Source of the DNA: Candidatus Thiodictyon intracellulare
GTDB lineage: Bacteria; Pseudomonadota; Gammaproteobacteria; Chromatiales; Chromatiaceae
Reading direction: 5' to 3'
Length of the DNA: 9,152 nucleotides
Assembly (NCBI GenBank): GCA_016292295.1
Contig: JADNEJ010000220.1
Location: forward strand, 1-9,152
How positions within the stretch are numbered: position 1 is the stretch's first letter; each line of letters starts with the position of its first letter. The notes beneath the pieces were generated by a model. The model made no database searches. It was not told the DNA's origin and saw only the letters and a program-made list of their open reading frames with translations. The translations under genes were made by a program, and so were the position numbers. Positions 6,821 through 9,152 of this stretch are shown here, in pieces.

Positions 6821-7668
6821 TCGGCATGCATGGTTTCAATCATTGATTGCCAGGTCGGCGGCGCCCATCCGGTCGCCGCGCGGAACCGGCCGCCGTCGAG
6901 TCTGCGGTCGCACTGAAAAGTCTCGTCCGGCACGATCGCTACACCGAGCCCATAGACTTGATTGACCAGTTGCAACAAACTGCACTTGTCGATGGGTTCG
7001 CTGGCGACATGCCACACCCCGTACAGAGCTGGATGCGATTCGAGCAGCAACCGTACGACGTCGGCCATGGCCCGCGTCGTTAGACCGGTGTAGAGGGCAT
7101 GCAGATAACCACGCACCTGGGTACCTCGCTGGGAAAAAAACCAGTCGACCAGTCCGGTCCCCCGCCGCAGTTCCCGACCCACGATCGAGGAGCGGATGGT
7201 GAAGCAGCCGGGGCGATCCACCTCTCCCAGGAGTTTGCTTCGCCCATAGAGATCAGTCGGGTCAGTCGCGTCTGACTCTCGGTAGGGGCCCTTCCGACCA
7301 GCGAAAACGCAGTCGGTGCTGAAGTGGATCAGGCGTGCGCCGGTCTCTACGCAAATCTGAGCGAGTTGGTGGGGCAGCAGCGCATTGATGGAGATCGAGG
7401 CAATGGCGTCGTTCGCCGCGTCGATTTGTTTGACGATGCCAATGCAGTTGATGACTGCATCCGCTCCCACCAACTCTATGGCGCGACAGATCGACCCCAG
7501 GTCCGACACCGTGACCTTGCCGATCAACCGATCCTGTGCCACCCCTTGGATCTGCGGCGCCGCGTCCGGCTCTCCGCGCAAGGTCCCCCAGGCCTCGTGC
7601 CCTCGGGAGAGGTGCTGCAAGAGCTTATGTCCAAGCATTCCGGTAGCACCGAGTACGACTAACTTCAT
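6808..7668 (-). CDS. RmlD-like SDR sugar-nucleotide 4-ketoreductase
   Basis: Extended SDR enzyme of the dTDP-4-dehydrorhamnose reductase (RmlD) family, 286 residues, the usual length. It has the NAD(P) motif GATGMLG (7-13), NCIGIVKQ (74-81), the active-site segment FSTDCVFAG (116-124, Ser117-Thr118) and YGRSK with Tyr141 and Lys145. No RmlA, RmlB or RmlC gene is present, and the next gene is a UDP-GlcNAc 4,6-dehydratase of the 5-epimerising type. The likely substrate is therefore the 4-keto product of that enzyme, as for WbvR in the WbvB-WbvR-WbvD route to UDP-L-RhaNAc/L-QuiNAc. This is an inference from neighbours. It is first in the minus-strand block. GAGGAT (7682-7677) precedes the ATG by eight bases and lies inside a possible target duplication of the short element just upstream, so that insertion may have displaced the original promoter. 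Confidence 0.8.
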   Translation of the reverse strand: MKLVVLGATGMLGHKLLQHLSRGHEAWGTLRGEPDAAPQIQGVAQDRLIGKVTVSDLGSICRAIELVGADAVINCIGIVKQIDAANDAIASISINALLPHQLAQICVETGARLIHFSTDCVFAGRKGPYRESDATDPTDLYGRSKLLGEVDRPGCFTIRSSIVGRELRRGTGLVDWFFSQRGTQVRGYLHALYTGLTTRAMADVVRLLLESHPALYGVWHVASEPIDKCSLLQLVNQVYGLGVAIVPDETFQCDRRLDGGRFRAATGWAPPTWQSMIETMHADPLL

Positions 7669-7676
7669 CTAAATTG

Positions 7677-7682
7677 ATCCTC
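7677..7682 (-). promoter_or_regulatory. Ribosome binding site of the RmlD-like gene, next to element copy C
   Basis: GAGGAT on the minus strand, eight bases before ATG 7668. The short element begins at about 7689, so the leader upstream of this site is element DNA. Confidence 0.5.
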
Positions 7683-7826
7683 GACCGGGCTTGATCAAAA
7701 ATCCGCCCAAGGCCGGCCGGCCCATGTGGGTTTGCGTCCGCAAGAGCATGTTCTGCAAGGGAGCGGCGACGCCGGGACTAAACAAGGTGGTGGGCGGAAT
7801 TTAATGATCAAGGGCTCCTCGGCCCG
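7678..7826. repeat. Imperfect direct repeats flanking short element copy C
   Basis: TCCTCGACCGG (7678-7688) and TCCTCGGCCCG (7816-7826) agree at 9 of 11 positions and lie immediately outside the element ends. They could be an eroded target duplication similar to the 13-bp pair at copy A. Such a match could also arise by chance in GC-rich DNA. Confidence 0.35.
7689..7815 (+). mobile_element. Short palindromic-ended element, copy C, upstream of the RmlD-like gene
   Basis: 127 bp with inverted ends GCTTGATCAAAAATCCGCCC (7689-7708) and GGGCGGAATTTAATGATCAA (7792-7811). It carries the left-arm GGCCGGCCGGCCCATGTGGG, the stem TTGCG-TC-CGCAA (7731-7742) and the core CATGTTCTGCAAGGG and GGGACTAAACAAGGTG. 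No coding capacity of its own. It sits about 20 bp before the RmlD-like start codon in the region between two divergent gene blocks, so any promoter for the minus-strand operon must lie in or beyond it. Confidence 0.8.
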
Positions 7827-7994
7827 AGCCGGCCATCGTGTCTACCGCCGATGTCATCCACACAGAATACGATATATCTTGACGCTGATCGACGAGCCTG
7901 CCCTAAGGTTTGCTCGAGCGGTCTCTCAAGTGCCCGGAGCCGGGAAGGTTAGGAGCGTCCTCGCGCCGCACAATGCCCGCCGGAAAGCGGCTGC

Positions 7995-8028
7995 ACCTCA
8001 GCGGACGAACAACCTCAGCAGGCGAACG
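7995..8028. repeat. Two tandem 17-bp units
   Basis: ACCTCAGCGGACGAACA (7995-8011) is followed directly by ACCTCAGCAGGCGAACG (8012-8028), 14 of 17 identical. Function unknown. Confidence 0.55.
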
Positions 8029-8149
8029 CCCTAATGCCCCTTGTCGTCAGTGAGATCCTATACCCAAAGTACAATATCTTCAACCTCTCGGCAGTTTGAG
8101 CCCCGCCTCGGCCGGCGGTGCCCAGCGGCAATCGCGGCGGTAGCGGGGC

Positions 8150-8225
8150 GTCCCCACTGGCCGTAGGTCACCGCCCACCGCCAGGTCGGGGGTCCCACTG
8201 GCCTTAGGCCACCGCCAGGTCGGGG
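8150..8225. repeat. Two tandem GC-rich units of about 42 and 34 bp
   Basis: The first unit (8150-8191) runs from GTCCCCACTGGCCGTAGGTC to CACCGCCAGGTCGGGG. The second (8192-8225) runs from GTCCCACTGGCCTTAGGCC to the same CACCGCCAGGTCGGGG ending. The first unit carries an extra nested CACCGCC. Just before them is the inverted pair GCCCCGC (8100-8106) / GCGGGGC (8143-8149). The block looks like an intergenic repeat element but I cannot name it. Confidence 0.6.
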
Positions 8226-8374
8226 TTATGAGCGCCACTTCGGACAGTTGCTTGATTTCAGTGAACGCCAAAAGGTAAAATGTCGCGCCCGAGGCCTGAC
8301 TCTGAAATCTTTAAGCCTTGGGAGGTCTCGTTTGACCTTCAGCATTCTTTCCATCAGGATACGCGACACTGAAT

Positions 8375-9152
8375 ATGTTCGACCAACTGTCCCGCTGGCT
8401 TCTCAAGATGGGATATCGCCAATGCGCGACAGCACCTGGCACTGCAACCGACAGCACGAAAATCTTTTCCTCGATCTATCACAACAATTATTGGGGCAAC
8501 AAAGAATCCAGATCAGGCGCGGGTTCGGATTTGGCTCAAACGCAGGTTATCCGGCAACAACTCCCCGGTCTGCTGAGGCAGTGGCAAGTCACCTCCATGC
8601 TCGATATGCCGTGCGGTGATTTTCACTGGATGGCCCACCTCGATCTCGATCTAGAGTACGCGGGCGCAGATGTGGTACCTGACCTGATCAAACGTAACGC
8701 GCGGACCTACGGCAACTCGCGCCGGACCTTCTTGGTCCTCGACGTCACCGCTGATACGGTACCAAAGGCTGACTTGATTTTTTCTCGCGATCTGCTGGTG
8801 CACCTGTCATTTCACGACATAGCGAAGGCCCTGTTGGCGATGCAGCGGAGCGGTTCACAATACCTGCTCACCACCACATTTACGGATAGGGCCGACAACA
8901 TCGACATCCCGACGGGCCACTGGCGCCCCCTCAACCTCACCATAGCGCCATTCAGCTTCCCGGCTCCGCTAATGCTTCTCAACGAGAACTGCACTGAGGG
9001 AGACTACTCTTGGGGAGACAAGTCGCTCGCCCTGTGGCGACTACCCGAACTCTCCGTTGCCAGGCTTCTTGCGCAATTCGCCGGTCAAGCAAGCATTGGC
9101 CTTGATCACAAATCCGCCCAAGGCTGGCCGGCCCATGTGGGTTTGCGCGCGC
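8375..9152 (+). CDS. Class I SAM-dependent methyltransferase, open at the window end and running into element copy D
   Basis: The frame opens at ATG 8375, the first start after an in-frame TGA at 8333-8335, and stays open to 9152 (259 codons seen). AGGA at 8356-8359 is too far for a good ribosome site. Early residues include IFSSIYHNNYWGNKESRSG. Motif I is LDMPCGDFHWM (76-86), followed by YAGADVVPDLI, then FSRDLLVHLSF, LLTTTFTDRADNIDIPTGHW, RPLNLTIAPFSFPAPL and NENCTEGDYSWGDKSLALWR. This is a known set of bacterial class I methyltransferases, often near glycan genes; the acceptor is unknown. Family members usually end soon after the KSLxLWR segment. Here, after QFAGQASI, the codons enter the short element at 9099 in frame and read GLDHKSAQGWPAHVGLRA. 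The native C-terminus is probably replaced or extended, but all recognisable motifs precede it. Confidence 0.75.
   Translation, partial: MFDQLSRWLLKMGYRQCATAPGTATDSTKIFSSIYHNNYWGNKESRSGAGSDLAQTQVIRQQLPGLLRQWQVTSMLDMPCGDFHWMAHLDLDLEYAGADVVPDLIKRNARTYGNSRRTFLVLDVTADTVPKADLIFSRDLLVHLSFHDIAKALLAMQRSGSQYLLTTTFTDRADNIDIPTGHWRPLNLTIAPFSFPAPLMLLNENCTEGDYSWGDKSLALWRLPELSVARLLAQFAGQASIGLDHKSAQGWPAHVGLRA
9099..9152 (+). mobile_element. Short palindromic-ended element, copy D, cut by the window edge
   Basis: The sequence begins GCCTTGATCACAAATCCGCC (9099-9118) and continues through GGCCGGCCCATGTGGG to TTTGCGCGCGC at the last base. It matches the left arm of copies A and C in the same orientation, and copy B reversed. 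The right half is outside the window. It enters the 3' part of the methyltransferase gene without a stop. Confidence 0.75.

Larger units (their letters stand above)
7816..8374. other. Non-coding gap between divergent glycan genes, with short repeats
   Basis: I find no recognisable gene, RNA gene or clear promoter in these 559 bases. Frames on both strands are short or resemble nothing I know. A 63-codon minus-strand frame (8271-8080) would need a TTG start, has no ribosome site, and its translation simply reads through the tandem repeat. Contents seen are a 17-bp tandem pair (7995-8028), a GC-rich inverted pair GCCCCGC (8100-8106) / GCGGGGC (8143-8149), and a 34-42 bp tandem pair (8150-8225). 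The region presumably held the divergent promoters of the RmlD-like and methyltransferase genes before copy C entered. Confidence 0.5.

Noticed and set aside
7852..7900. A promoter from TTGACG or AT-rich TATATC near 7870-7890
   Set aside because: No pair of -35 and -10 boxes with acceptable spacing was found on either strand.
7726..8034. Plus-strand open frame of 102 codons beginning inside copy C
   Set aside because: The start lies in element sequence and the downstream part matches nothing known; no ribosome site. It reflects the open frames of the element.
8080..8271. Minus-strand frame of 63 codons in the repeat spacer
   Set aside because: Needs a TTG start, lacks a ribosome site, and its translation is a readout of the tandem repeat.
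787..9152. A CRISPR array made of the repeated elements
   Set aside because: Copies are about 120 bp, in both orientations, kilobases apart and in genes; no regular short spacers and no cas genes.

Overview
The window is a GC-rich bacterial surface-glycan region heavily invaded by mobile DNA. It looks like an accessory O-antigen or exopolysaccharide island. The gene types, GC content and IS630 transposase style suggest a gammaproteobacterium, possibly a purple sulfur bacterium of the Chromatiaceae. That placement is an impression, not a measurement.

Layout. Positions 1-160 hold the decayed 3' end of an IS630-family transposase gene. Positions 160-1568 hold a second IS630-type element whose transposase (minus strand) is a pseudogene with three in-frame stops, frameshifts and a short palindromic-ended element inserted in it. 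Positions 1569-1889 are the broken 3' end of an unidentified gene, again split by the short element. It ends 3 bp before an intact 878-residue YfhO-type membrane protein (1893-4529, plus). A minus-strand block converges on it and is transcribed in the order RmlD-like reductase (7668-6808), CapE/WbjB/WbvB-type UDP-GlcNAc 4,6-dehydratase (6781-5711), family 2 glycosyltransferase (5628-4555). A 706-bp non-coding gap with repeats follows. A plus-strand class I methyltransferase (8375 onward) then runs off the window through a fourth copy of the short element.

How the genes fit together. The dehydratase and reductase would turn UDP-GlcNAc into a 6-deoxy-2-acetamido-L-sugar nucleotide, the family 2 glycosyltransferase would transfer a sugar, and the YfhO-like protein would be a membrane GT-C-type glycan-modifying enzyme.

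The most striking signal is a non-coding repeat family of about 115-127 bp with inverted ends of the type GCCTTGATCACAAATC. There are four copies in 9.15 kb (800-922, 1727-1843 inverted, 7689-7815, 9099 to the window end). One copy sits in the transposase gene between 13-bp direct repeats, and removing 133 bp restores the reading frame. The element has few stop codons, so four of six frames read through it, and it is found in or next to genes. It resembles a MITE, or functionally the gene-embedded palindromic elements of Rickettsia.
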